A stretch of DNA of 41,689 nt from an uncultured bacterium (lineage in GTDB: Bacteria > Cyanobacteriota > Vampirovibrionia > Gastranaerophilales > Gastranaerophilaceae), in the NCBI GenBank assembly GCA_949294395.1, contig CASFGU010000031.1:1-41689 (forward strand). The letters run 5' to 3'. Each line of letters starts with the position of its first letter. The first letter of the stretch is position 1. Made by a program: the position numbers and the translations under genes. Shown here piece by piece: positions 1-7,681 of this stretch. The notes beneath the pieces were generated by a model. That model ran no database searches. It was not told the origin of the DNA and saw only the letters and a list, made by a program, of their open reading frames with translations.

Positions 1-1
1 A

Positions 2-118
2 GCGATAACCGGAGGATTCAGATGGAGCCTTGGCAAAGCCCCTGGTAAAGAAACGGTAAGCGGCCCTAAAGTAAAAAAAGTATTGAAAAGCCGAAACAGC
101 AAACTGGCAGGGAACTAA
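2..118 (+). CDS. 3' end of an unidentified basic protein (partial)
   Basis: An open frame enters from the left edge and stops with TAA at 116-118, giving 38 residues rich in Lys, Gly and Ser with no recognisable motif. A hairpin (arms 108-114 and 122-128, CAGGGAA/TTCCCTG) spans the stop codon. It could be the tail of a real gene or a chance frame. The opposite strand also carries a short open frame here ending at the same place, and the start lies outside the window. DNA from 119 to 247 shows no gene that I can support. Confidence 0.25.
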   Translation, partial: AITGGFRWSLGKAPGKETVSGPKVKKVLKSRNSKLAGN

Positions 119-247
119 AACTTCCCTGTCTCGCACACAGGGGTGTAATTTTGCGCCACCTTAACCGGTGTTCCGGAGCATTCTTTAACGCTAACCAGAA
201 GGTTCTGCTTCTCTATAGCTTAATATAGCACGGGTGATGTTCTATTA

Positions 248-2050
248 TTAGTCCTCATCAAGACTTAGTACAGCCATGAACGCTTCCTGCGGAACTTCAA
301 CACGGCCGACTGATTTCATACGTTTTTTGCCCTTTTTCTGTTTTTCAAGAAGTTTACGTTTACGGCTGATGTCGCCTCCGTAACATTTGTCAAGGACGTT
401 CTTTCTCATTGCTTTAATATTTGTCCTTGCGATGACTCTGCCGCCGACTGCTGCCTGTACCGGAACTTCAAAAAGCTGGCGCGGGATTATTTCTTTCAAC
501 TTTGAGGTAAGCTTCTGCCCGATATAAAAAGCGCTGTCCTCGTGACAGATTACAGAAAGCGCGTCGACGATTTCACCGGCAAGCATAATATCAAGTTTAA
601 CGAGTTTTGAGCGTTTGTAGCCGCAGAATTCGTAATCCATGCTTGCGTAGCCTTTAGAGCGGGATTTCAACTGGTCGTAAAAATCGGTGATAACTTCACT
701 CAACGGGATTTCATACTCAAGGCTTGCGCGGATTTTGTCAAGGTAGGACATGTTTTTGAAAATTCCGCGTTTTGTCTGGGCAAGCTCCATAAGAGTGCCT
801 ACATAATCGTTCGGGGTTATTATCTGTACCTTCACGTAAGGTTCTTCTATATAATCTCTGACCTGCGCCGGCGGAAGGTTTGCAGGGTTGTCAATTTCAA
901 CAATCTCACCGTTGGTTTTGTGAACTTTATAAACTACGGAAGGCGCTGTTGTAACTAAATCAAGGTCATATTCGCGCTCAAGTCTTTCCTGAGCGATTTC
1001 CATGTGGAGCATCCCGAGAAACCCGCAGCGGAAGCCGAAACCTAAAGCACTTGAGGTTTCTGGTTCAAAAGTTATGCTGCTGTCGTTGAGCTTAAGTTTT
1101 TCAAGAGCCTCTTTGAGGTCTGCGTAATCATCGTTATCAACCGGATACATCCCCGAAAATACCATAGGAAGCGCTTCTTTGTACCCGGGAAGCGGCTCTT
1201 TTGCAGGGTTTTCAACCGTTGTAAGCGTATCCCCGACAAATCTTGTAAGTTCTTTAATTGAGCCTGCAAAATACCCTACATCCCCGCATACAAGTTCATC
1301 TACCTGAACTCTCGAAGGGGTCTGGTATCCAAGTTCAACAACTTCGTATTCCTTGCCTGATGCCATAAATTTAACTTTGTCGCCAAGCCTTATTTTGCCG
1401 TCAATAACTTTAAAGAAGCAAAGTGTTCCCAGATACTGGTCGTAAGCACTGTCAAATACCAGCGCTCTTAATGGTTTATCGCTTGTATCCTCTGGCGGAG
1501 GGATAAGGTCTACAATTGCCTCAAGTACATCTTCAATCCCGATACCTGCTTTAGCACTCACCGGAATTGCAAGAGAAGCATCAATTCCTAAAACTTCTTC
1601 AATTTCTTCCCGAACACGCTCTACATCAGCGGACGGCAGGTCAATTTTATTGATTACAGGAATAATTTCAAGGTTCTGCTCTGCCGCAAGATAAACATTT
1701 GCGAGCGTCTGCGCCTCTACCCCCTGGGTTGAATCTACAATCAAAAGCGCGCCTTCGCAAGCAGCTAGAGAGCGGGAAACTTCATAAGAAAAATCTACAT
1801 GACCCGGAGTGTCAATAAGGTTAAGAATATATTCTTTGCCGTTTTTGGCTTTGTAATTCATTCTTGCAGCATTGAGTTTTATTGTAATCCCGCGTTCGCG
1901 TTCAATATCCATTGAATCCATTATCTGATTCTGCATATCGCGCTGGGCAACTGTTCCTGTGAGTTCCAGCAGTCTGTCGGCAAGTGTTGATTTCCCGTGG
2001 TCAATATGGGCAATTATGCAAAAGTTTCTTACGTTTTCTCTGTATTTCAT
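248..2050 (-). CDS. lepA: elongation factor 4 (LepA), ribosome back-translocating GTPase
   Basis: Full-length LepA of 600 residues, the usual family size. It is a ribosome-bound translational GTPase that acts on stalled or misplaced translocation states, in the cytosol or at the membrane. Visible motifs: G1 AHIDHGKST at residues 14-22, the effector-region RERGITI near 52-58, G3 DTPGH near 80-84 and G4 NKID near 134-137. The LepA-specific C-terminal domain ends in the basic stretch [25 protein letters not shown]. The ATG at 2048-2050 is followed directly by the conserved N-terminus, so the start is firm although no Shine-Dalgarno precedes it. A hairpin with a T tract lies in the leader (see 2070-2098). 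The gene is monocistronic as far as the window shows. Confidence 0.98.
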   Translation of the reverse strand: MKYRENVRNFCIIAHIDHGKSTLADRLLELTGTVAQRDMQNQIMDSMDIERERGITIKLNAARMNYKAKNGKEYILNLIDTPGHVDFSYEVSRSLAACEGALLIVDSTQGVEAQTLANVYLAAEQNLEIIPVINKIDLPSADVERVREEIEEVLGIDASLAIPVSAKAGIGIEDVLEAIVDLIPPPEDTSDKPLRALVFDSAYDQYLGTLCFFKVIDGKIRLGDKVKFMASGKEYEVVELGYQTPSRVQVDELVCGDVGYFAGSIKELTRFVGDTLTTVENPAKEPLPGYKEALPMVFSGMYPVDNDDYADLKEALEKLKLNDSSITFEPETSSALGFGFRCGFLGMLHMEIAQERLEREYDLDLVTTAPSVVYKVHKTNGEIVEIDNPANLPPAQVRDYIEEPYVKVQIITPNDYVGTLMELAQTKRGIFKNMSYLDKIRASLEYEIPLSEVITDFYDQLKSRSKGYASMDYEFCGYKRSKLVKLDIMLAGEIVDALSVICHEDSAFYIGQKLTSKLKEIIPRQLFEVPVQAAVGGRVIARTNIKAMRKNVLDKCYGGDISRKRKLLEKQKKGKKRMKSVGRVEVPQEAFMAVLSLDED

Positions 2051-2069
2051 AATTTTAATTATATGTAAA

Positions 2070-2098
2070 AAATTTCCTGCTTCAAGAGCAGGAGTTTT
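2070..2098 (-). terminator. terminator-like hairpin in the lepA leader
   Basis: On the minus strand the arms CCTGCT/AGCAGG (2087-2092 and 2076-2081) enclose a 5-nt loop and are followed by AAATTTTTT, the form of an intrinsic terminator. It lies about 20 bases before the lepA ATG and downstream of a TATAAT box (2113-2118, minus). It may attenuate lepA. The stem is short, and the same stem reads on the plus strand without a clean T tract. Confidence 0.35.
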
Positions 2099-2173
2099 GA
2101 AAATTTTTATTAATTATACTTCCGTTTTTAAAAATTTTGGTGTATAATATAATTGTGGAATTAAGGAAAGGCC

Positions 2174-2383
2174 ATGACAAAAGAAAAATTTATTTTTGAA
2201 TTATACGGAATACAGAATGCACTAACAGAAGAACAGAACGTTATTGAGGTTCTGAAAGGCTACTGTGAAAACAATCTTGAAAATTCTGACGAGATAAATA
2301 AAATTTATCCGTTTATTTCTATGATTTATGATTCACACAGGAATACAGCTGAGAGACTCCACGTTTTTTTGTCGGGCATCTAG
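2174..2383 (+). CDS. small uncharacterised helical protein, 69 aa
   Basis: A 69-residue acidic protein, largely helical in appearance, with no membrane segment, signal peptide or motif that I recognise. The ATG at 2174 follows AAGGAAAGG at good spacing. A TATAAT box at 2143-2148 gives a plausible promoter, and this box lies between the divergent lepA and this gene. The stop overlaps the end of prmC by 4 bases (convergent genes). The good ribosome binding site and promoter argue for a real gene; the function is unknown. Confidence 0.65.
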   Translation: MTKEKFIFELYGIQNALTEEQNVIEVLKGYCENNLENSDEINKIYPFISMIYDSHRNTAERLHVFLSGI

Positions 2384-3222
2384 GCATTAAGCTGTCCGCA
2401 GATTACCCTGTCAATGCCGGCAAGGTCTTTTGTAATTTCTATTCCGGTAAAGCCGGCACCCTCCATCAATGCTTTTACTGCTTCGGACTGCCCTGCGCCT
2501 GTTTCAAAAAGGAGATGTCCGTCTTTTGTCAGAATGTTACCTGCGCCCGATGTTATTTTTTCGTAAAATTCAAGCCCTTTTTCATCAGCGGTGAAAAGCG
2601 CAATTTCCGGATCAAATTTTACTTCTGTCTGAATGACTGATTTTTGGGATGGCGGGATGTACGGCGGGTTTGAAATTATAATATCAAAGCTTTCAGCAGG
2701 TTTCACATTGGAAAAAATGTCGGATTTTCTGAAAATTGCTTTGTTGAAAAGGTTCAAGCGCGAGGCGTTGTCAAGTGCCGTATTCAGCGCGTCTGTAGAA
2801 ATATCCAGCCCTATAACCTGACAGTCCGTGTGTTTTGCAATCATGCAGGCAATGCAGCCGCTTCCTGTTCCGACATCCAGCGCGAATCTGTAATCGTTTT
2901 TGTTAATTATTTCTATGGCTTTTCTGACAAGCAATTCGGTTTCATCGCGCGGAATAAGCACGTGTTTGTTTACTATGAATTTTTCGCCCATAAAGTCTGC
3001 AAACCCGATTATATGCTGTATTGGCTGTCGTGTTTGCGCGCGGAGTTTTGCTTTTTCTTCAACTATTTTAAGCTTATCGCTGTCGATTTTTTTGCCGAGG
3101 ATTATGTCTTTTACACCGTAGCCTGCAAAATGTTCAATAAGCATTTTTACTTCAATATTGGCCTCATTAGGCTCAATACCGCTGTCTGTCAGAATTTTTA
3201 CTATTTCGTGGATGGTTGTCAT
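2380..3222 (-). CDS. prmC: peptide chain release factor N5-glutamine methyltransferase
   Basis: PrmC (HemK) uses S-adenosylmethionine to methylate the glutamine of the GGQ motif in release factors RF1/RF2. The protein has 280 residues, the normal length. The N-terminal helical substrate-binding part includes the conserved RQPIQHIIG and IPRDETELLV. The Rossmann methyltransferase core follows, with the SAM-binding DVGTGSGCIA near residues 116-125 and the catalytic SNPPYIPP near 183-190, whose NPPY is the family signature. The ATG at 3220-3222 lies one base after the stop of the upstream DUF3137 gene, so the two are probably translated from one mRNA running from about 4690 leftward. Confidence 0.96.
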   Translation of the reverse strand: MTTIHEIVKILTDSGIEPNEANIEVKMLIEHFAGYGVKDIILGKKIDSDKLKIVEEKAKLRAQTRQPIQHIIGFADFMGEKFIVNKHVLIPRDETELLVRKAIEIINKNDYRFALDVGTGSGCIACMIAKHTDCQVIGLDISTDALNTALDNASRLNLFNKAIFRKSDIFSNVKPAESFDIIISNPPYIPPSQKSVIQTEVKFDPEIALFTADEKGLEFYEKITSGAGNILTKDGHLLFETGAGQSEAVKALMEGAGFTGIEITKDLAGIDRVICGQLNA

Positions 3223-3223
3223 A

Positions 3224-4153
3224 TTATAATCCGGTTTTATCTGTCACTTTCAGGTAATCAATCATTTCAAGAATTGAGATAATTTCTTTTAGAAGTTTCA
3301 TATAAGGTGCGGTGTCAGTCACAGGAGTGCCAAGGGAACCGAGTTTGAATAAATCTTCGTTAGTAGAAAGCGCAATAAGAAGTTTGCCGTCTTTGAACGA
3401 ACATTCAGCATGCTGTGAGCCGAACTCGTTTGAGATTTTTTTGAACCGTTCCATAAATGCTGTTGTCAAAAGAAACCGCGCTTCTACCTGATCATTTGCA
3501 TCAACAAAAAACTGTTTATTAAATTCCACATCCTCTAACTTTACTTCATCATAAACTTTCAAATTCCCGATAAATTCTCTGCATCTTACAATTGTGTGTC
3601 CTGTGAAGTTTTTGCCAACGCCTATTTTCACTAGAACTCCGCGGAATCTTGTGTGGGTGGTTCTTCTGCCTTTTGAATCCCTTGTTGTATATGTAAGGTG
3701 TGCTTCGGAAATCTCTACAGGCATACCGCTGTATATGCCTGTAAAATTGTCATCAACGCTGCATCGTTCAAAACTTCTGAAAATTTTTGATGCCCTGATA
3801 TATTCGGTATCTATTACCTGACTGGTTGTCCAGTTGAAATTCCCGAATGCCTTCATCAAAACCGGCATTATACGTAATTTCAGTTTGTTCTCAAATCCTT
3901 TCTGCATGATCGAGTATATTGAGGCGGCAATAACCACTCCAAAAAAGCTTAGACCTGCCAGAAAATCAATATTATAAAAATAACCTGCAAGAAATACAAT
4001 ACCGGTAATGATAAGTGCCAGTATTGTATATTGAATTGCGCTTTTGCGTACTTTAAGCCTGTCGCTTTCATATCCCCTGAGTGAAGGTGCCACGCTGCTG
4101 TGATAAATATTTGCAAAATTACTTTTAAAATCTTTTATACTGTTAAATTCCAT
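3224..4153 (-). CDS. DUF3137 family membrane protein
   Basis: A 309-residue protein with a short cytosolic N-terminus, two adjacent hydrophobic segments (about residues 40-60 and 66-86) and a long soluble C-terminal domain. The C-terminal domain has the DUF3137 pattern: FTGIYSGMPVEISEAHL, then FRGVLVKIGVGKNFTG near residues 140-190. The family has no established function. It appears as a membrane-anchored domain in many bacteria. It sits in a probable operon between an uncharacterised coiled-coil gene (34 bp upstream) and prmC (1 bp downstream). The family assignment rests on recalled motif pattern, not on a search. Confidence 0.75.
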   Translation of the reverse strand: MEFNSIKDFKSNFANIYHSSVAPSLRGYESDRLKVRKSAIQYTILALIITGIVFLAGYFYNIDFLAGLSFFGVVIAASIYSIMQKGFENKLKLRIMPVLMKAFGNFNWTTSQVIDTEYIRASKIFRSFERCSVDDNFTGIYSGMPVEISEAHLTYTTRDSKGRRTTHTRFRGVLVKIGVGKNFTGHTIVRCREFIGNLKVYDEVKLEDVEFNKQFFVDANDQVEARFLLTTAFMERFKKISNEFGSQHAECSFKDGKLLIALSTNEDLFKLGSLGTPVTDTAPYMKLLKEIISILEMIDYLKVTDKTGL

Positions 4154-4187
4154 TGTGTTATCTTAGAAGAATTTGTGTTTTTCTGCA

Positions 4188-4688
4188 TCATTCAGCAATA
4201 TGATTATCTTTTTCGTGCTCTGTAATTATCCTGTCAATTTCGTTGCGAGCCTCCAGTTTTGAGGTAAGCTCTTTTTTCTCGATGTTATACTTTTTGCAAA
4301 GACGCTCATAATAATATAACTGCTTTTTTGTCGGGGCTTCCCTGCTCATTTTTACTTCCTGCAGGAATTTTCTCTTCTTTTTTTCAAACTCTTTGTTTGC
4401 CTGAATTATCGGCTCCTGCTTTTTTTTGTAGTCGTAATACTTCCGGCACTCTTTGAGGTATAATTCTGTATCTTTCAAAAACTGTTCATCGTCAATCATT
4501 TCCGCAAGAAACTCAAATCTTGACGCATTTATCTCAAGATAATATTTTTCATCCTCAAGAAATTTCTCAAGAATTTCATCAACGCCGGTTTCCGGCGACT
4601 TTTTCACTAGTGCGCGCAGAAAATTACAGAGAGCACTTTTCTGGTTTTTTGTTAAATCAAGATATATCTGTTTTTTTATCTCATACAT
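4188..4688 (-). CDS. uncharacterised charged, probable coiled-coil protein, 166 aa
   Basis: A 166-residue, Lys/Glu-rich, mostly helical protein without signal peptide or membrane segment. The second half (about residues 75-160) has the heptad-like charged composition of a coiled coil. GAGG lies upstream of the ATG at 4686-4688. No family is recognised. It is the first gene of the probable 4188-DUF3137-prmC operon, so it may work with the DUF3137 membrane protein; that is only inferred from the order. Confidence 0.6.
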   Translation of the reverse strand: MYEIKKQIYLDLTKNQKSALCNFLRALVKKSPETGVDEILEKFLEDEKYYLEINASRFEFLAEMIDDEQFLKDTELYLKECRKYYDYKKKQEPIIQANKEFEKKKRKFLQEVKMSREAPTKKQLYYYERLCKKYNIEKKELTSKLEARNEIDRIITEHEKDNHIAE

Positions 4689-4734
4689 AAACCTATTCTA
4701 CCTCATAAGCCTGAAAAAATCCATTAAAATAAAA

Positions 4735-4758
4735 TGGCTGACATAACTTTGTCAGCCA
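4735..4758 (-). terminator. intrinsic terminator of the 4797-5258 gene
   Basis: Perfect 9-bp arms TGGCTGACA/TGTCAGCCA with a 6-nt loop. On the minus strand the stem is followed by TTTTATTTTAA. It lies about 40 bases after the stop of the upstream minus-strand gene. Confidence 0.75.
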
Positions 4759-4796
4759 CAATATGTGTGAGTAAATGTTTATTTATAAGTTGTTAT

Positions 4797-5258
4797 TTAT
4801 GCTAAAGCAATCATTCTGTCAAATTCATTTACGGTGCCGTTACTAATCCTTTCAGCCTGTTCAGGCGGAACCTTTGCAAGGAATGAAAGTGTTTCCGGAC
4901 TTAAAAATTCTGCGATGTCATCATCAATTCCGTCAATCTCTGCAGGAATTCCTGCTTCTTTTTTCAAAGCGTAAATGTCAGGTTCTGTTTTGAAGAATTG
5001 TGATGCTCTTGCCTCTACTGCTTTGTCTGAAGTATCAACCTTTTTAGCCTGTGCTGTAAGGTGCAGACCCCAGATAGCATTTGCATCAAGATTCAGATTT
5101 GTTTTGTCAGCTTTTGCTGTTTCTGCTGCAGCCTGTGTCTGTCCTACAGGTACGTTTTCTTTAGGCGCAGCTTTTTTAGTTTCTTCCTTTTCAACTTTTT
5201 TGCCGAATAGAAAATTGTTTACGTTTCCTAAATTTCCGTTAAATTTGTCGATTGCCAT
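4797..5258 (-). CDS. uncharacterised protein, 153 aa
   Basis: I do not recognise a family. The frame allows an ATG at 5273, but the ATG at 5258 (protein beginning MAIDKFNGN) has GGAG upstream at about 9 bases and the outer one has no ribosome binding site, so the inner start is chosen. The N-terminal quarter is followed by an Ala/Lys/Thr-rich low-complexity linker (about residues 25-65) and a C-terminal helical part with FLSPETLSFLAKVPPEQAERI near residues 120-140. No signal peptide or membrane helix. It has its own terminator (4735-4758) and a long, possibly regulated upstream region (5259-5520), so it is a single-gene unit. Confidence 0.6.
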   Translation of the reverse strand: MAIDKFNGNLGNVNNFLFGKKVEKEETKKAAPKENVPVGQTQAAAETAKADKTNLNLDANAIWGLHLTAQAKKVDTSDKAVEARASQFFKTEPDIYALKKEAGIPAEIDGIDDDIAEFLSPETLSFLAKVPPEQAERISNGTVNEFDRMIALA

Positions 5259-5347
5259 TTTGTCTTTCTCCATTGAATTATTTACTCACATTCTCTTAAT
5301 CGTCACTTTTCTGATTAATCTTTAATGATTAAGCCGAGTTTGTCTGG

Positions 5348-5495
5348 TTTTGTTACAAATGTTTACATCTCTATACTCTTTGATTCTTTTTCCTGTAAAT
5401 TAATTTTCTCTTGTATTTATATAAAGTAATTTCGTATTTAAAAATTGCGCAAAGCATATATAAACTTTACATAAGCTTTACATTTGTTTACAAAA
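5348..5495. promoter_or_regulatory. inverted pair of TTTTGT(W)ACAAATGT sites
   Basis: Upstream of the 4797-5258 gene, 5348-5362 reads TTTTGTTACAAATGT. The complement of 5480-5495 reads TTTTGTAAACAAATGT. The two near-identical 15-16-base sites point at each other across about 115 bp of AT-rich DNA. A paired operator is possible, but no regulator is known. The rest of 5259-5520 holds no gene that I can see. Confidence 0.3.
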
Positions 5496-5539
5496 TGAAG
5501 GAAAAACAGTAAGGCTGCGGAAAGTTAGTTATATCCATC

Positions 5540-5707
5540 AAAGCAAGCAGCGCAAATACTGCCTGTAACTGCATTCACTAGCCGTTTGTAATCAGCTCAA
5601 CCAAAGGCAAGTGAACTCGCTGCGCTCAGACAGCACTTGCCATGTCAAAGTTTCGCTGAACAACGGCTGTTCATTTCGTTGAGGAAGTATGACGCTTTAC
5701 TTGCTTT
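5540..5707. repeat. nested palindromic element
   Basis: Three pairs of arms nest around one centre: AAAGCAAG (5540-5547)/CTTGCTTT (5700-5707), AGCCGTT (5580-5586)/AACGGCT (5662-5668) and GGCAAGTG (5606-5613)/CACTTGCC (5634-5641). The middle is GC-richer than the surroundings. The element ends 16 bases after the stop of the HAD gene (5724). It could be a mobile palindromic repeat, a structured RNA or the 3' end of a transcript. No coding capacity is evident. Confidence 0.5.
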
Positions 5708-5723
5708 ACAGGACAATTCTTTT

Positions 5724-6533
5724 TTAATATACCCGTTCAAGTTCAGAAAACACAAATTTATCCATAGCCTGCGCAAAACCGTCGTTTTCTACGGTATCTG
5801 TAATAAAATCAGCATATTTTTTGAGTTCTTCCGTGGCATTACCCATGGCAACGGCGGTTCCGCCCGCTTTCAAAAGTTCAATATCGTTGTCCTGATCGCC
5901 TATGGTGAGGATTTCTTCTTTTTTTATGCCCCACATTTTTGCAAGAAACTCAACGCCTGCCGACTTTGTTGCGTGCGGGTTCCCGATTTCGCAAAAATAA
6001 GGGGTGGATTTGACGATATACAAATCCGGAAAAGTGTTATGAAGCTCCTTCACCCAGCCTGTAACCCTATCTGCATCATTATAATCAATTGCCAGAATTT
6101 TGTTTACATTTTCGATTTTAAGATTTGCAAACGGGCAGACTGTGTAGGAAACGAACTTGCCGTCAGTGTATTTTTTTACAAAGTCGTTATCTTTTTCAAC
6201 ATAAAGTTTGTCATCAAGATATAGATTTATATGAATATGATTTTTTTGAGCCCATTTGATAATTTTTTTTGCGTAATCACTGCTTAAGTTCTGCTGATAA
6301 AGGGTTTCGCCGTCCTGTGTTTTGATAAGTCCGCCCTGATAGGAAACTATCGGGGTGCCAAGTCCTAAAATTTCCGCAATATGAGTTGTTGCGCAGTGCA
6401 TTCTGCCGGTGACAAGAACAACCTTAACCCCCTTATCGCAAAGGCTTTTAATAGAATTTTTGACCCTGTCTGTAATACTTGTATCCCACTTAACAACAGT
6501 GCCGTCAATATCGGTTGCAACCATTTTTATCAT
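5724..6533 (-). CDS. Cof-type HAD-IIB family hydrolase
   Basis: A 269-residue haloacid-dehalogenase-type phosphatase of the Cof/YidA class, cytosolic, typically acting on sugar or nucleotide phosphates; the substrate cannot be read from sequence. Motif I is DIDGT (nucleophile Asp8, Asp10). Motif II is LVTGR near residues 40-44. The large cap lies between motifs II and III. Motif III is a Lys near residue 193. Motif IV is TIGDQDNDIELL near 206-217. The length fits the family. The ATG overlaps the stop of the NUDIX gene by 4 bases (ATGA), so the two are translationally coupled. Confidence 0.9.
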   Translation of the reverse strand: MIKMVATDIDGTVVKWDTSITDRVKNSIKSLCDKGVKVVLVTGRMHCATTHIAEILGLGTPIVSYQGGLIKTQDGETLYQQNLSSDYAKKIIKWAQKNHIHINLYLDDKLYVEKDNDFVKKYTDGKFVSYTVCPFANLKIENVNKILAIDYNDADRVTGWVKELHNTFPDLYIVKSTPYFCEIGNPHATKSAGVEFLAKMWGIKKEEILTIGDQDNDIELLKAGGTAVAMGNATEELKKYADFITDTVENDGFAQAMDKFVFSELERVY

Positions 6534-7057
6534 AACTTCAGACCTCTCAGAATTGCGCAGAGCGTTTTGGCGTCGCTGATTTCGCCGGATTTAATCATGT
6601 TATAAACATCATTAACATTAAATTCCAGAGTTTTAAGGATTTCACCGTCATCAGGATGGGCGCCGGCAAATTCAAGTCCGGAAGCTTTGTAGAGGTATAA
6701 TTTTTCAGTGCTGTAGCCTGCCGAGGTGAATATATAACCGAGATTCTGCCAGTTTTTTGCGCGGTATCCGGTTTCTTCTTCAAGTTCACGAACTGCGGCA
6801 AGGTCGGGATCTTCACCTTTCTCAAGTTTGCCTGCCGGAAGCTCCAGAATAGTTGCTTTTAGCGGGTACCTGAACTGCTTTACAAAAAGCAGGGTGTTTT
6901 CATCTTTAAAAGCAAGAATGACAACCCCGCCTGAGTGGTGTACCACTTCACGGAAGGATTTTTTGCCTGTAGAAAGCTCTACCTCATCGCGGCATACCTT
7001 TATAATTCTGCCTTCATAAACACATTCTGAACTTAATGTTTTTTCTTCAAAATTCAT
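6530..7057 (-). CDS. NUDIX hydrolase, ADP-ribose pyrophosphatase type
   Basis: A 175-residue NUDIX enzyme, most like NudF/ADP-ribose pyrophosphatase, which hydrolyses ADP-ribose and related sugar nucleotides to AMP and sugar phosphate. The NUDIX box follows the GX5EX7REUXEEXGU pattern exactly: Gly of GKLEKGE, then RELEEETGY, at about residues 77-99. The preceding SGGVVILAF and FVKQFRYPLKATILELPAGKLE are typical of this subgroup. It heads a two-gene operon with the overlapping HAD phosphatase, consistent with a shared nucleotide-sugar salvage or clean-up role (inferred). Confidence 0.9.
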   Translation of the reverse strand: MNFEEKTLSSECVYEGRIIKVCRDEVELSTGKKSFREVVHHSGGVVILAFKDENTLLFVKQFRYPLKATILELPAGKLEKGEDPDLAAVRELEEETGYRAKNWQNLGYIFTSAGYSTEKLYLYKASGLEFAGAHPDDGEILKTLEFNVNDVYNMIKSGEISDAKTLCAILRGLKL

Positions 7058-7109
7058 ACTAACCCTCTTTTAATATATTTTAGCATAAATATTTCATGAA
7101 CCGGTGATA

Positions 7110-7138
7110 TTGATAATTAATAATATTTCCTGTATAAT
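7110..7138 (+). promoter_or_regulatory. sigma-70 promoter of the 24-aa peptide gene
   Basis: TTGATA at 7110-7115 and TATAAT at 7133-7138 with an exact 17-bp spacer, close to consensus. Transcription would start near 7145 and run to the right, between two minus-strand genes. Confidence 0.75.
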
Positions 7139-7160
7139 AATACCGAGGGTAAGTTCCAAT

Positions 7161-7210
7161 CACCTCCCCTGTCACATACAGTATACGAAGACAAAGACAG
7201 AAAGGAGGTG
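7161..7210 (+). promoter_or_regulatory. hairpin that masks the ribosome binding site
   Basis: CACCTCC (7161-7167) pairs with GGAGGTG (7204-7210), the Shine-Dalgarno of the 24-codon gene. CTGTC (7169-7173) pairs with GACAG (7196-7200), with a small internal loop between the two stems. The fold would close the start site until opened by processing, a ribosome, or another RNA. This layout is typical of type I toxin mRNAs and of translationally controlled leaders. Confidence 0.7.
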
Positions 7211-7214
7211 GAAT

Positions 7215-7289
7215 ATGAGGAAACAGATAATAAAAGATGCCCTAGGGTTAATAGGACATCTTTTACAAATTATTTCAATCTTCATATAG
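7215..7289 (+). CDS. 24-aa hydrophobic peptide with masked start site (type I toxin-like)
   Basis: A 24-codon frame from ATG 7215 to TAG 7287-7289. The peptide begins MRKQIIKDALGL and ends HLLQIISIFI: a basic amphipathic start followed by a hydrophobic tail, the pattern of small membrane-active toxins. AGGAGGTG sits 4-5 bases before the ATG, one of the strongest ribosome binding sites in the window. An ATG at 7104 opens the same frame but lies upstream of the -10 box and is rejected. Inside the gene, AAAAGATG (7232-7239)/CATCTTTT (7257-7264) plus CCTA/TAGG form a further hairpin. No known family is recognised. Alternatives are a leader peptide or a holin-like peptide. I saw no antitoxin RNA promoter on the opposite strand. 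Confidence 0.6.
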   Translation: MRKQIIKDALGLIGHLLQIISIFI

Positions 7290-7339
7290 GGAACGAAGAA
7301 CGGGCTAGAAGGTAACGGCTTTTAGTCCGTTTCCCTATA
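7285..7339 (+). terminator. long 3' hairpin of the peptide transcript
   Basis: Outer arms TATAGGGAA (7285-7293) and TTCCCTATA (7331-7339); inner 12-bp arms 7300-7311 and 7319-7330 (ACGGGCTAGAAG/CTTTTAGTCCGT, two G-U pairs) with loop GTAACGG. The stop codon lies in the outer stem. The sequence after it is AT-rich but lacks a strong T tract, so it may stabilise the 3' end as well as terminate. Together with the promoter it defines a transcript of about 195 nt. Confidence 0.6.
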
Positions 7340-7385
7340 TTTATATTATATCGTAATTTTAAAATATTTCAACCCTTTAAAATCT

Positions 7386-7681
7386 GGGAATTATATACAA
7401 GTTTCCACTAAATAAGCTTAATACTGTCATGCTGAACTTGTTTGACAAAGCGAACCAAAATTTTTGTCATCCTGAACTAGTTTCAGGATCTTAAAAATTT
7501 TGCGTGAGCCTGTCCTTGCGAAGTGCAGCATCTCTACATAAAGAGACCCTGTCGCCAGGAGTCATTTTGCTCGAAAACAAGTTTTCGGCAAAAGAAGGCA
7601 AACGAGTTCAGAGACTGCACTGAATTTATTTCAGGGGTGACAATTTCGATATTGTTTAGTGTAAACTTGTATATAATTCCC
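7386..7681. mobile_element. MITE copy 1 (296 bp), 8-bp target duplication
   Basis: Terminal inverted repeats GGGAATTATATACAAG... match at both ends over about 26 bp with one mismatch. TAAAATCT flanks both sides (7378-7385 and 7682-7689) as a target duplication. There is no coding capacity. The inside holds palindromic units of the type CCTGAACT-AGTTTCAGG. It shares its core with copies at 20597-20803 and 37839-38062 and with a fragment at 35006-35104. Compared with the 37839 copy it carries extra sequence around 7550-7620. The right end supplies the last base of the stop codon of the MBOAT gene. Confidence 0.85.

Noticed and set aside
2830-3282. Open frames on the plus strand opposite prmC, and similar shadows opposite the HAD, autotransporter and PHP-helicase genes
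   Set aside because: Each lacks a ribosome binding site and lies fully inside a gene with clear family motifs on the other strand.
7104-7214. Longer version of the 24-aa peptide starting at ATG 7104
   Set aside because: That ATG lies upstream of the -10 box at 7133, so it would not be on the transcript. The AGGAGGTG next to 7215 decides the start.
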